A DNA stretch of 64,000 nt, from the NCBI GenBank assembly GCA_965116595.1, contig OZ220708.1:1612001-1676000 (forward strand), given 5' to 3'. The notes below the pieces were generated by a model, which was not told the DNA's origin, ran no database searches, and worked only from the letters and a program-made list of their open reading frames with translations. Of the stretch, positions 42,510 to 51,900 are shown piece by piece. A program made the translations under genes and the position numbers. This stretch comes from G963663315 sp963668255. GTDB lineage: Bacteria > Pseudomonadota > Gammaproteobacteria > Arenicellales > Poriferihabitantaceae. Position 1 is the stretch's first letter, and the number at the start of each line of letters is the position of its first letter.

Positions 42510-43654
42510 CGGCTGCCAGGCAGGCCAGGGTTGGAGCGTCCTTGCGTCACACGCTGGTGGATATTCTTGAACGATTCGGTGTGCTGATTCTGGCCGTGTT
42601 GTTATTGCTTGTTATCCCGTTTACCTTTGATATGTTCAGGCTGGGGTTAGCCGCAAAGTACCTTTGCTTCGCATTTCCGGCGGTCGGAATCGTTCTTATC
42701 TGGGGTTATGCCGGCATCCTGAGTCTGGGTCAGGGCATGTTCTTCGGCTTGGGCAGTTACATGATGGCGATGTTTCTGAAGCTCGAAGCCGCAGCCAATC
42801 CGGATTCATCTTCGGGCACCGCACTGGCGGCCTTTTTTGGGGCTGCTGGCTTGCCCGACTTCATGGTCTGGAACAGTGTGGAAAAACTGCCTATATGGTG
42901 GGAGCCGTTTCGCCATGTCTGGATAATGATCCCGGCAGTAGTGATCCTGCCGGCGTTCCTCGCATTTGTACTGGGTTACGTGAACTTTCGAAATCGTGTC
43001 AGCGGAGTCTATTTCACTATCGTTACGCTTTCGATTGCCGCCATCATGGCAATCGTCATCATAGGACAGCAGGGTTACACCGGTGGTATTAACGGGATTA
43101 CTGATTTCAAGACATTCCTTGGACTGAATCTGGATACGGATCAGGCCAAGATAGTGATGTACTACATCACTGTATTATTGTTGTTACTGGCTGTACTGGC
43201 CGGACGCTTCATCATAAGAAGCCGAATGGGGAGGGTTCTGGTGGCGATCCGTGATCAGGAGGACAGGGCGCGGTTCTCCGGCTACGACTCAGCCATGTTC
43301 AAGGCATTCATTTTTTCAGTTGGTGCTTTGTTTGCGTCAGTTGGCGGTGCTTTGTTTACAATTCAGGTCGGGTTGGCATCACCTTCACTGGTCGGCATCG
43401 TTCCTTCAATTGAAATGGTCATCTATGCGGCAGTCGGCGGACGTGTTTCACTGATTGGTGCGGTCTATGGCGCATTTCTGGTCAATGCCGCCAAAACTTT
43501 TTTCTCGGAAAATTTCGTCGAATACTGGACCTACTTTATCGGTGCACTGTATGTTTTCGTCGTCATGTTCCTGCCTGCAGGTCTGGCCGGAATCCTGAAT
43601 AAACTGCGTGGTTCCGACAGTCGACGGGCTGGCAGCAAAACGGAGTCCAATTGA
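42506..43654 (+). CDS. urtC: Urea ABC transporter permease UrtC
   Basis: LivM-type permease of 382 residues. WGYAGILSLGQGMFFGLGSY, VSGVYFTIVTLSIAAIMAIV and RSRMGRVLVAIRDQEDRARF (the ATPase contact loop) are all typical. About ten hydrophobic segments are seen. The start overlaps the end of urtB and the stop overlaps urtD (ATGA), so the four genes are translationally coupled. No unusual features. Confidence 0.93.
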   Translation: MTAARQARVGASLRHTLVDILERFGVLILAVLLLLVIPFTFDMFRLGLAAKYLCFAFPAVGIVLIWGYAGILSLGQGMFFGLGSYMMAMFLKLEAAANPDSSSGTALAAFFGAAGLPDFMVWNSVEKLPIWWEPFRHVWIMIPAVVILPAFLAFVLGYVNFRNRVSGVYFTIVTLSIAAIMAIVIIGQQGYTGGINGITDFKTFLGLNLDTDQAKIVMYYITVLLLLLAVLAGRFIIRSRMGRVLVAIRDQEDRARFSGYDSAMFKAFIFSVGALFASVGGALFTIQVGLASPSLVGIVPSIEMVIYAAVGGRVSLIGAVYGAFLVNAAKTFFSENFVEYWTYFIGALYVFVVMFLPAGLAGILNKLRGSDSRRAGSKTESN

Positions 43655-44388
43655 TGTCTGAAATTCTTTCAGTAACCGACCTGACGATTTCATTCGATGG
43701 TTTCAAAGCGGTCGACAATCTTTCATTTTCGGTAGACCGCGATGAGCTTCGGGTGGTTATCGGACCCAACGGCGCAGGCAAGACCACGCTGTTGGACATG
43801 ATCTGCGGTAAATCCAAACCAACTCACGGGTCGATCAAATTCAAGGATCTCGAACTGTCGAACATGGTCGAATATCAGATCACCCGTGCTGGCGTCGGGA
43901 GAAAATTCCAGACCCCGTCAATCTATCAGGATTTGACGGTTTTTGAGAATCTGGAGATCTCTTCCCCGGAACACCGGGGCCTCTTCGGCTCGTTGTTTTT
44001 CAAGCATGACAGGAAAACGATCGAAAGAATTGAATCGGTTGCCGAAGCCGTATCCCTGCAGGGAGAATTACATTCCCCGGCCGGTACGATGTCTCACGGA
44101 CAGAAGCAATGGCTTGAGATCGGTTTGTTGCTGATGCAGGACCCCGACCTGATGCTGCTGGACGAACCGGTCGCCGGAATGAGTGCGCGTGAACGCGCAT
44201 TGACCGCTGAATTGTTGAAAGGCATTGCAAAAGGGCGGTCTCTGGTAGTCATTGAGCACGATATGGTGTTTGTCAAAATGATCGCGAAAAAGATCTCTGT
44301 TTTGCACCAGGGCCGACTGTTGGCAGAAGGCAGCATGGATCAGGTGCAAAATGACGAACGGGTAATCGAAGTTTATCTGGGTAGTTGA
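43654..44388 (+). CDS. urtD: Urea ABC transporter ATPase UrtD
   Basis: LivG-type ATPase of 244 residues. Walker A GPNGAGKTTLLD, LVVIEHDMVFVKMIA and LLDEPVAGMS (Walker B) are intact; the signature is TMSHGQKQWLEIGLLL, with SHGQ as in UrtD. FKAVDNLSFSVDRDELRVVI is the first strand. ATG 43654 overlaps the urtC stop; a TTG three bases earlier is less likely. urtE begins two bases after its stop. Confidence 0.93.
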   Translation: MSEILSVTDLTISFDGFKAVDNLSFSVDRDELRVVIGPNGAGKTTLLDMICGKSKPTHGSIKFKDLELSNMVEYQITRAGVGRKFQTPSIYQDLTVFENLEISSPEHRGLFGSLFFKHDRKTIERIESVAEAVSLQGELHSPAGTMSHGQKQWLEIGLLLMQDPDLMLLDEPVAGMSARERALTAELLKGIAKGRSLVVIEHDMVFVKMIAKKISVLHQGRLLAEGSMDQVQNDERVIEVYLGS

Positions 44389-44389
44389 T

Positions 44390-45085
44390 ATGACAGTCCT
44401 TCAGGTTGAGAAACTGAATGTCTACTATGGAGACAGCCATGTCATCCGTGATATTGGTTTTGAATTGCAGGACAACGAAACCCTGGCCATCATGGGGCGA
44501 AACGGAATGGGCAAGACTACGCTGCTGAAAGCATTGATCGGTTTGCTGCCGGTGCGTTCGGGCTCCCTGGAACTGGATGGAAAAATCATAAACGGTGCAC
44601 AAAGTTTCCAGCGCGTCCGTGCGGGCATGGCGTATGTACCCCAGGGCAGGATGATCTTTCCTTATCTGACAGTACAGGAGAATATCCTTACCGGAATCCA
44701 TGGAGCTAAAAGTAAAAGCGTTCCCCCGTTCGTTTACGAAGTGTTTCCAGTACTTCGGGAAATGCGAAATCGCCGCGGCGGCAACCTGTCCGGCGGACAG
44801 CAGCAACAATTGGCGATAGCGCGGGCGCTGGTCAATAATCCCAGGGTGCTGATACTGGATGAGCCGACCGAGGGTATTCAGCCGTCAATCATCAAAGACA
44901 TCGCCAAGGCACTCAACCACCTCAAGAAGGAACTGGGTTTTGCCCTGGTCGTGTCCGAGCAGGTGTTGAGTTTTACCATGGAAATTTCGGACCGATTCCT
45001 GATTATGGAAAAAGGAGAGTTTGTTTACGAAGATACCAGAGACAATGTAGAGACCGAAAGAATTCACACCTACCTGACAATTTAA
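44390..45085 (+). CDS. urtE: Urea ABC transporter ATPase UrtE
   Basis: LivF-type ATPase of 231 residues. Walker A GRNGMGKTTLLKAL, signature NLSGGQQQQLAIARALVNNP and Walker B ILILDEPTEGIQPS are complete; TEGIQPS is typical of UrtE. It completes urtABCDE and is followed 24 bases later by an amidase gene, so imported amides or urea would be hydrolysed by products of the same transcript. Confidence 0.93.
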   Translation: MTVLQVEKLNVYYGDSHVIRDIGFELQDNETLAIMGRNGMGKTTLLKALIGLLPVRSGSLELDGKIINGAQSFQRVRAGMAYVPQGRMIFPYLTVQENILTGIHGAKSKSVPPFVYEVFPVLREMRNRRGGNLSGGQQQQLAIARALVNNPRVLILDEPTEGIQPSIIKDIAKALNHLKKELGFALVVSEQVLSFTMEISDRFLIMEKGEFVYEDTRDNVETERIHTYLTI

Positions 45086-45109
45086 TTCTATTTCCAGAGG
45101 ACATTTATC

Positions 45110-46624
45110 ATGCCACTCCGACGACCTTCAAAAGCTGATCTTGCTACGATCAGTGGAAAGCGACATATACAATTAACGGAAGCTGAACTGGACGATTTAT
45201 ACGAACTGGTTTGTGATAACCTTGAGCTATACGATATCCTCGAACAATATCCGGACCCGGTTCGCGAAGTCTTACCCGCAGTGCGGGTGCCGGGAAGGCG
45301 CCTGACACCTGAAGAGGACCCGCTAAATGCCATCGTTCGAACCTGCTCGGTCACGCTTCCGGGCGCCAGCGGCAGACTGTCCGGAAGATCAATCGGTGTC
45401 AAGGATACAATCTGTGTTTCAGGAATTCCGATCTCCTGCGCCTCGCGCCTGCTGTATGACTATACCCCTGACATTGATGCCACGGTAGTTACTCGCATAC
45501 TCCAGGCGGGCGGTCACATTACAGCGGTCTTGAATACCGATGACTTCGCCTTCTCCGGGGGGGGACATACCAGCGCTTACGGTGTGAGCCTGAACCCGGT
45601 TGATCAAAATCATACGGCAGGGGGATCTTCATGTGGCTCTGCCGCTGCGATTGCGGATAATCTGGTCGATATTGCGCTCGGTGGCGATCAGGGCGGATCT
45701 ATCCGTATTCCGTCAGCATGGTCGGGGATTGTCGGCTACAAACCGACTCATGGTCTGGTGCCCTACACCGGCATAGTTGGATTCGACCTGACCATAGATC
45801 ATATCGGGCCGATGACCCGCACGGTCCAGGACGCAGCCTTGCTGCTGTCGGTGATTGCAGGCAAGGATCCTGATAATGCCGACCCGCGACAGCCCGATCA
45901 GGTCGAATCAGAAGACTACGCAGAAGCATTGTCCGGCGAAATAAAGGGACTCAGGATTGCCGTAGTCAGCGAAGGGTTCGGTTCTCAGTTGGCCATGCCC
46001 GCGGTAGACTCGGCGGTCAGAGAAGCGATAAAGGTTCTTGAATGTCTGGGCGCCGAGGTCAGGGAGATATCGGTTCCAGAACACAATACCGTAGTACCGT
46101 TGTGGAACGCAATTGCGATAGAAGGCGGAGTTTCGAGTTTTTATTCGGGTCATCACAGCTACCAGAACAAGGGCTGGTACAATCCGAGATTGATGTCAGC
46201 CATGGGCCGGGGGATCAAGACCCACGGTGGCGATTTTTCTCCCACCGCAAAGTTGGGTACTCTCGTTGCTGACTACATGACCGATCAATACCATGGCGTT
46301 TTCTATGGACGGGCCAGGAATCTGACGACTCAGTTGACCAGGGCGTACAACCAGGTGTTCGAATCGTTCGATCTGGTAGTCATGCCGACCACGCCGCAGA
46401 CCGCACATGAAATTCCACCGAGCCCGGAAGATGACCGGAAAACCTATGTCCGACAGGCACTCAACATGGTGGCGAATACGGCAACATTTGACTTGACCGG
46501 GCATCCGTCAATCACGGTGCCGTGCAGGAATGTTGAAAGTTTGCCGGTCGGGCTGATGCTGACTGGTCGTCATTTCGAAGATGCCACGGTGCTGCGCGCC
46601 GGACATGCCTATGAACAGGCCTGA
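45110..46624 (+). CDS. Amidase of the amidase-signature family
   Basis: A 504-residue cytosolic amide hydrolase. The Ser-cisSer-Lys triad is visible: Lys in IGVKDTICV, cis-Ser in AGGSSCGSAA and nucleophile Ser in GGDQGGSIRIP. The N-terminal 90 residues are an alpha-helical extension typical of nitrile-associated amidases. GAAG-type ribosome site (AGAGGAC) precedes the ATG. It lies between the urt operon and urease genes, so it probably releases ammonia from an imported amide. This enzyme is unrelated in sequence to the AmiE amidase at 59373. Confidence 0.9.
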   Translation: MPLRRPSKADLATISGKRHIQLTEAELDDLYELVCDNLELYDILEQYPDPVREVLPAVRVPGRRLTPEEDPLNAIVRTCSVTLPGASGRLSGRSIGVKDTICVSGIPISCASRLLYDYTPDIDATVVTRILQAGGHITAVLNTDDFAFSGGGHTSAYGVSLNPVDQNHTAGGSSCGSAAAIADNLVDIALGGDQGGSIRIPSAWSGIVGYKPTHGLVPYTGIVGFDLTIDHIGPMTRTVQDAALLLSVIAGKDPDNADPRQPDQVESEDYAEALSGEIKGLRIAVVSEGFGSQLAMPAVDSAVREAIKVLECLGAEVREISVPEHNTVVPLWNAIAIEGGVSSFYSGHHSYQNKGWYNPRLMSAMGRGIKTHGGDFSPTAKLGTLVADYMTDQYHGVFYGRARNLTTQLTRAYNQVFESFDLVVMPTTPQTAHEIPPSPEDDRKTYVRQALNMVANTATFDLTGHPSITVPCRNVESLPVGLMLTGRHFEDATVLRAGHAYEQA

Positions 46625-46639
46625 TCCGGTTCGAACGCT

Positions 46640-47113
46640 GTGACAGAACCATTTGCAGAATCAACTATCGTCATCTGCAGCATTGCCGGTCGGGCGAGTG
46701 ATCCTGCAATCAGTGAAAAACTGCATACCCTGAGCCATAAACAGGCTATTGAGTACGTCCAGATTACAGTCGAGGATACCCTGCGGCGGCGCTTGCGGGT
46801 CCGTTCTGATCAGGGCACGGAATGTCTTGTTGCGCTGCCTCGCGACCAGCAGCTTTTCGATGGTGCGGTAATGTTGCTCGAAGCTGAGCGTGCCATCGTT
46901 ATACGGATGGCTGAACAGCGGTGGTTGTCGCTGATGCCCTCGGATATGCCGAGTGCAGTGGAACTCGGCTACTTTGCAGGTAATCTGCACTGGCGGGTGC
47001 GGTTCGACGGGCCGGTACTGAAAGTCGCACTCGAAGGCCCGGAAAATGACTACCTTGCCCGTCTTCAATCCTTCTTGCAACAGCGCCGTGTCAAACAAGT
47101 CACCACAGGTTGA
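46640..47113 (+). CDS. ureE: Urease accessory protein UreE
   Basis: Nickel metallochaperone of 157 residues. ITVEDTLRRRLRVRSDQGTE and VALPRDQQLFDGAVMLLE form the N-terminal beta domain, and SAVELGYFAGNLHWRVRFDG contains the conserved histidine of the metal-binding C-terminal domain. Its tail lacks the long His-rich end of Klebsiella UreE. GTG 46640 start. It overlaps ureF at the 3' end and leads the urease accessory genes. Confidence 0.87.
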   Translation: MTEPFAESTIVICSIAGRASDPAISEKLHTLSHKQAIEYVQITVEDTLRRRLRVRSDQGTECLVALPRDQQLFDGAVMLLEAERAIVIRMAEQRWLSLMPSDMPSAVELGYFAGNLHWRVRFDGPVLKVALEGPENDYLARLQSFLQQRRVKQVTTG

Positions 47114-47786
47114 AAACGGGGATATTCTGCTGTCGCTACAGCATGCAGACAGCTTTTTTCCGAGTGGTGCAATCGCGATGTCCAGCGGGCTGGAAACGTT
47201 GGTTAATGATGGGCGGGTTACATCACCGGATCAGGTTGAAATGTTTGTGCACGGCCAGTTGAAATTTCGCTGGGCGTTATTTGATCGACAAATCCTGGTT
47301 GCAACCTGGCGGGCAACCGACAGCCTGCCCAGGGTTGGTGATATAGACGCACTGGTTGAAGCACAAACATTGGCTGCCGATGCACGTGCCGGGTCGAAAC
47401 GCACAGGTCAGGCTTTGTTGGGCGTACATGCCCGCCTCGGAACCGCACAAGCCGCTGAGTATCAGCGCATGATCACAGACGAAATGGCACATGGACACAA
47501 TACCGTGGTACAGGGAATCGTATGGAATTCAATCGGAATCTGTGAAACCACAGCCGAGTTGATGTCAGCCTATTCATTTTGTGTTGGCATTGCAGGCGCT
47601 GCATTGCGTCTGGGGGTGATCGGGCATATCGATTGCCAGATTATCATCGCCCGCGCAAACCGGATCATCCAGCGGATAATGCTGGATGAAGCGACGGGTC
47701 TCGACGGAGCATATTCTTTCACTCCAGAGCAGGAAATTGCGGTTATGCGGCATGAGACGATGCCTTATCGCCTGTTTGTAAATTGA
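47046..47786 (+). CDS. ureF: Urease accessory protein UreF
   Basis: A 246-residue helical protein that couples with UreD and UreG in urease activation. ILLSLQHADSFFPSGAIAMS near residue 27 is the typical UreF start region, and EMAHGHNTVVQGIVW and AAALRLG-type segments follow. The ATG at 47046 overlaps ureE by 68 bases; a GTG at 47088 (SNKSPQV) would give a more usual length and overlap of 26. UreF lies upstream of ureAB here, which is not the usual order. Confidence 0.85.
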   Translation: MTTLPVFNPSCNSAVSNKSPQVENGDILLSLQHADSFFPSGAIAMSSGLETLVNDGRVTSPDQVEMFVHGQLKFRWALFDRQILVATWRATDSLPRVGDIDALVEAQTLAADARAGSKRTGQALLGVHARLGTAQAAEYQRMITDEMAHGHNTVVQGIVWNSIGICETTAELMSAYSFCVGIAGAALRLGVIGHIDCQIIIARANRIIQRIMLDEATGLDGAYSFTPEQEIAVMRHETMPYRLFVN

Positions 47787-47827
47787 AAACCAGAAAATTA
47801 CGTGATTTACGTAAGGAGAATTAGACA

Positions 47828-48529
47828 ATGTTACTTACACCAACCGAAATGGAACGATTGACCTTGTTCACGGCCGCAGAGCTGGCCAGGAAAAGGAAAA
47901 ACAAGGGACTTGCTCTGAATCATCCGGAGGCGGTGGCCTATATCAGCGACGAAATTCTCGAAGGTGCGCGTGAGGGCCGGTCGGTTGCAGAAATGATCTC
48001 ATTTGGTTCGACATTGCTCAGCACCGACGATGTGATGCCGGGGGTGGCCGACCTGATTCCGATGATCCAGATTGAAGGCACCTTCCCTGACGGGACCAAA
48101 CTGGTTACCGTTCACGATCCGATTCGGCCCGGCAACAGCAACCAACAAAATTCACAACAGGTTGCGCCGGGCCAGTTGTTGCCGGCAGCCGGAGAAATAG
48201 AAATCAACAAGGGCCGCCGAAAAGTGAGTATTGAAGTGACCAACACCGGTGACCGGCCGGTACAGATTGGTAGCCACTACCATTTTTTTGAAACCAATCG
48301 TGCGTTGGATTTCGATCGGGAAGCAGCCTACGGTATGCATCTCGATATCCCGGCCGGAACTGCGGTGCGTTTCGAACCGGGTGAAGCCAAACAGGTATCC
48401 TTGACCTGCTTTGGTGGAAGCCAGATGTTATATGGCCTGAACGATCTGACCAACGGCTCGGCGAAAAGCGATGATAACAAGACGCGGGCCTTGCAATCAG
48501 CCAGACAAAGAAATTTCAGGGGGGCATAA
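47828..48529 (+). CDS. ureAB: Fused urease gamma-beta subunit
   Basis: A 233-residue protein in which UreA (gamma, about 1-100, MLLTPTEMERLTLFTAAELA) and UreB (beta, about 105-220, LPAAGEIEINKGRRKVSIEV) are joined, as in Helicobacter UreA. The beta part has QIGSHYHFFETNRALDFDRE, and the linker HDPIRPGNSNQQNSQQ is short. It precedes ureC by four bases, so the two would be translated together and form the nickel-containing apoenzyme. The C-terminal about 25 residues (KSDDNKTRALQSARQRNFRG) are an extension. Confidence 0.93.
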   Translation: MLLTPTEMERLTLFTAAELARKRKNKGLALNHPEAVAYISDEILEGAREGRSVAEMISFGSTLLSTDDVMPGVADLIPMIQIEGTFPDGTKLVTVHDPIRPGNSNQQNSQQVAPGQLLPAAGEIEINKGRRKVSIEVTNTGDRPVQIGSHYHFFETNRALDFDREAAYGMHLDIPAGTAVRFEPGEAKQVSLTCFGGSQMLYGLNDLTNGSAKSDDNKTRALQSARQRNFRGA

Positions 48530-48533
48530 GACC

Positions 48534-50246
48534 ATGGCAATAATGACACGAAAAGAATATGCGCAAATGTACGGCCCCACCACCGGTGATGCCTTACGGC
48601 TGGGAGACACTTCATTAGTGGCGCAGGTCGAACACGACTATGCAGTGCCAGGCGATGAATGTCTGCACGGTGGTGGTAAAACATTGCGCGATGGATTAGG
48701 TCTGGCCCCTGGCTATGATAGTGCCATGGGGTCGCTGGATATGCTGTTATGCAACGCACTGGTTATCGACCCGGTTCTAGGTATCGTCAAAGGCGATATC
48801 GGTATCAAGGATGGAAAAATTGTTGGTATCGGCAAAGCTGGAAATCCGGAGACGATGGACGGTGTGGACCCCAGGCTGGTTTGCGCTGCGGCAACAACAG
48901 TTCGCGATGCGGAAGGGCTGATTGCAACGCCTGGCGGTATTGACGTCCATGTGCATTTTGATAGTGCACAGCTATGTGAGCACGCGATCAGTTCTGGTAT
49001 TACGACGATGCTGGGTGGTTCGCTTGGCCCGATCACAGTGGGTATAGATTGTGGCGGTGCGTTCAATGTCGGGAAAATGTTGCAGGCCGCCGAGGAATGG
49101 CCGATCAACTTCGGTTTCCTTGGCCGCGGCAACTCCTCCAAACCACGATCACTGTACGACCAGATGGAGGGGGGGTGTCTCGGTCTGAAAATTCACGAGG
49201 ACTGGGGTGCGATGCCCAGTGTCATCGACACTTGTCTGTCAGTCGCTGACGAACTGGATTTTCAGGTTCAGCTTCATAGTGACACATTGAATGAGAGCGG
49301 TTTTGTGGAAGACACTCTGGAGGCTATCCGTGGCCGTACGATTCACATGTACCATACCGAGGGGGCCGGTGGTGGTCATGCGCCCGACATCATCAAAGTA
49401 GCCGGTATGAGCCACTGCCTTACTTCATCGACCAATCCGACCAATCCATTCACCATAAATACATTCGACGAGCATCTCGACATGATCATGGTGTGTCATC
49501 ACCTGAGTCCCTCCATTCCGGAAGATGTCGCCTTTGCCGAAAGCCGGATACGTCCACAAAGCATTGCCGCTGAGGATATCCTGCATGATCTTGGTGCGAT
49601 TGCGATGCTTGGTTCCGACAGCCAGGGCATGGGCCGGATCAACGAGGTGATATGCCGAACCTGGCAGCTTGCTTCCAAAATGAAAGACCAGCGCGGCCGG
49701 TTAAGCGAAGAAGAAACCAGCCAGGGTGATAATCAACGCATCAAGCGCTATATCGCCAAATATACCATCAACGCTGCCCGGACATTCGGCATCGATCAAT
49801 ATGTCGGCTCACTGGAATCGGGCAAAATGGCCGACGTGGTATTGTGGCGACCCGGATTTTTCGGCATCAAGCCGGAACTGGTGGTCAAGAGCGGATTTAT
49901 TGCCTGGTCTCCAATGGGTGACAGCGCGGCCTCGTTGATGACTTGTGAACCGATTATCATGCGGCCACAATGGGGTGCATTCGGTTCAGCGAAAGAGTCG
50001 CTGAGCGCTACTTTCGTCAATCCCGTAGCTATTGAAGCAGGATTGCAGGACAAATTGCAATTGACCAAACAACTGTTGCCAACCAGTCAGACTCGTAAGC
50101 TGAGCAAACATAACATGCTGCACAATTCTGCCTGTCCCGATATCTCTGTCAACCCGCAGACCTTTGATGTTTTTGTTGACGGTGAACTGGCGTTCTGCGA
50201 ACCGGCCAGTGAGTTGCCGCTGGCACAACGATACATGTTACGATAG
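48534..50246 (+). CDS. ureC: Urease alpha (catalytic) subunit UreC
   Basis: Catalytic subunit of 570 residues, converting urea to ammonia and carbon dioxide. The nickel ligands appear intact: H139 and H141 in GIDVHVHFD, the carbamylated lysine K219 in LGLKIHEDWG, H248 in VQLHSD and H274 in MYHTEGAGGGH. The flap has VCHHLSPSIPEDVAFAESRI with the usual cysteine. The start is ATG 48534 (MAIMTRKEYAQMYGPT), supported by AGGGGGG upstream; the frame opens earlier within ureAB. No deletions were seen. Confidence 0.95.
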   Translation: MAIMTRKEYAQMYGPTTGDALRLGDTSLVAQVEHDYAVPGDECLHGGGKTLRDGLGLAPGYDSAMGSLDMLLCNALVIDPVLGIVKGDIGIKDGKIVGIGKAGNPETMDGVDPRLVCAAATTVRDAEGLIATPGGIDVHVHFDSAQLCEHAISSGITTMLGGSLGPITVGIDCGGAFNVGKMLQAAEEWPINFGFLGRGNSSKPRSLYDQMEGGCLGLKIHEDWGAMPSVIDTCLSVADELDFQVQLHSDTLNESGFVEDTLEAIRGRTIHMYHTEGAGGGHAPDIIKVAGMSHCLTSSTNPTNPFTINTFDEHLDMIMVCHHLSPSIPEDVAFAESRIRPQSIAAEDILHDLGAIAMLGSDSQGMGRINEVICRTWQLASKMKDQRGRLSEEETSQGDNQRIKRYIAKYTINAARTFGIDQYVGSLESGKMADVVLWRPGFFGIKPELVVKSGFIAWSPMGDSAASLMTCEPIIMRPQWGAFGSAKESLSATFVNPVAIEAGLQDKLQLTKQLLPTSQTRKLSKHNMLHNSACPDISVNPQTFDVFVDGELAFCEPASELPLAQRYMLR

Positions 50247-50266
50247 GGTCAAGGACGAGTAAAAAG

Positions 50267-50908
50267 ATGAACACAAAGATCAGTGCAGATTCGCATGGCT
50301 TGCCGGCCCCTGCCCGAATCGGAATTGGCGGCCCTGTAGGATCAGGTAAAACCGCCCTGATCGAGAATCTGATTCCAGTATTCTCGGCGCGCAATCTGGA
50401 ACTGGCGATCATTACCAATGATCTTGTCACCTGTGAGGATGCAGAACGCATCCGGCACAGCGGACTGATTGATCCCGAGCGTGTGCTGGCGGTTGAAACC
50501 GGCGCCTGCCCGCATACCGCTATTCGTGAAGACCCGACCCTGAATATCCAGAGCGCCGATCAACTTGTTCATGATTATCCGCATCTGGCGGCTGTGATCA
50601 TAGAAAGCGGCGGTGACAATCTTGCATCGACATTCTCGCTGGATCTGGTTGATTACTGGTTGTTTGTGATTGATGCGGCAGATGGCGATGATATACCGCG
50701 TAAAAAGGGCCTCGGCATTGTTCGTTCGGATTTGCTGATCATCAATAAGACCGATCTCGCACCTTACGTCGGCGCCGACCTGGAGCGGATGGTCAGGGAG
50801 GGTGCGGAGGTACGCGGCGGCAAACCCATCCTGCTGACCAACTGCGCGACCGGTGAAGGTATTGAATCGGTCATGGATCAACTGGTACACGATGTCCTGT
50901 TTACCTGA
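50267..50908 (+). CDS. ureG: Urease accessory GTPase UreG
   Basis: A 213-residue GTPase that drives nickel insertion into urease. P-loop GIGGPVGSGKTALIEN, VETGACPHTAIRED (the Cys-Pro-His metal motif), VIIESGGDNLASTFS and LLIINKTDLAPYVG are all conserved. The gene begins 21 bases after ureC. The nearby CobW at 56705 belongs to the same G3E family but is a separate gene. Confidence 0.95.
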   Translation: MNTKISADSHGLPAPARIGIGGPVGSGKTALIENLIPVFSARNLELAIITNDLVTCEDAERIRHSGLIDPERVLAVETGACPHTAIREDPTLNIQSADQLVHDYPHLAAVIIESGGDNLASTFSLDLVDYWLFVIDAADGDDIPRKKGLGIVRSDLLIINKTDLAPYVGADLERMVREGAEVRGGKPILLTNCATGEGIESVMDQLVHDVLFT

Positions 50909-50920
50909 GACCCAATTCAA

Positions 50921-51802
50921 TTGGATGCATCAGTCAAGCCTTCAGTCAGGATTCAGCGGCCGACATCGGCAGACCTGAATCTTGAATTCAGGGCCACGCC
51001 TGATGGTCGGACTTATATCGGCCATCAGTTTTATCAGTATCCGTTTCATATATGCCGGGCACAGTATGTCGACCCCGACCCCGAAGGGTTGGCGACAATC
51101 TATCTGCAATCGAGCTCCGGCGGAATTTTTGCAAATGATCGATTGTCGTGCGAATTTAAAGCGCTGCCCCGGTCTCAGTCGCATATCACCACGCAATCCT
51201 CAACCATCGTACACCGCATGGATCAAGGCAATGCCCGTCATTGTGTGACCATTCGTGCCGACGAGAACAGTCTCATTGAATACCTCCCGGATCCGATGAT
51301 ACTGTTCCCTAAGGCAAAGATGCATACCGTCACCGTGGTACAGCTTCACCCGAGCGCCACCGTCATCATGACTGATGCCTTCATGCACCATGACCCGACA
51401 ACTGAAGTCCTGGCTGAGCGGCAGGAGAAATTTACTGAATATCACAACGAAACCCGGGTGGAGAGCCTGGATGGAACATTGTTGTGCCTCGACCGTTACA
51501 GGGTTTCAGGGGAACAGTTTACCAGTGGCAAGTCAGGAGTCATGGGCAATAACACAATCCAGGGGACATTTGTATTATTGAACAGGTTACATAGCACAAC
51601 TGACCTCGGAGGATCAATTCGTCGTTACCTGGAATCAGGATTTTCCGGCTACGCTGGAATGTCACGTCTGCCGAATGGCTGTGGTATCTGGGTCCGTCTG
51701 ATTGCGCAGGATGCCTTCGTGTTGCGCTCGGCAATTCAGCAACTGTGGGCGACAACTCGCCAGACGCTGCTCGGTAAAAACCCGATCCGCAGGAAGAAAT
51801 AA
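50921..51802 (+). CDS. ureD: Urease accessory protein UreD (UreH)
   Basis: A 293-residue scaffold of the urease activation complex. SSSGGIFANDRLSCEFKALP and TTQSSTIVHRMDQGNA match UreD, with IEYLPDPMILFPKAKMHTVT and TDAFMHHDPTTEV further on. The start is TTG at 50921 (MDASVKPSV), 12 bases after ureG. It is usually first in urease operons; here it is last. Downstream lies an antitermination-like leader. Confidence 0.88.
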   Translation: MDASVKPSVRIQRPTSADLNLEFRATPDGRTYIGHQFYQYPFHICRAQYVDPDPEGLATIYLQSSSGGIFANDRLSCEFKALPRSQSHITTQSSTIVHRMDQGNARHCVTIRADENSLIEYLPDPMILFPKAKMHTVTVVQLHPSATVIMTDAFMHHDPTTEVLAERQEKFTEYHNETRVESLDGTLLCLDRYRVSGEQFTSGKSGVMGNNTIQGTFVLLNRLHSTTDLGGSIRRYLESGFSGYAGMSRLPNGCGIWVRLIAQDAFVLRSAIQQLWATTRQTLLGKNPIRRKK

Positions 51803-51828
51803 TACTGTGAATTAAACAAATATTTTTC

Positions 51829-51857
51829 TTGACATGCAGGATAATCTGTAGTATCTC
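51829..51857 (+). promoter_or_regulatory. Candidate promoter upstream of second leader
   Basis: TTGACA at 51829-51834 is followed by TAGTAT at 51849-51854 (14-base spacing) or by TATCTC at 51852-51857 (17-base spacing). A consensus -35 with a weak -10 is suggestive only. It would start the leader transcript near 51865. Confidence 0.35.
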
Positions 51858-51900
51858 TTTGGGGGACCGATCAAGCAATATCGGTTTAGTATTAAAAACG

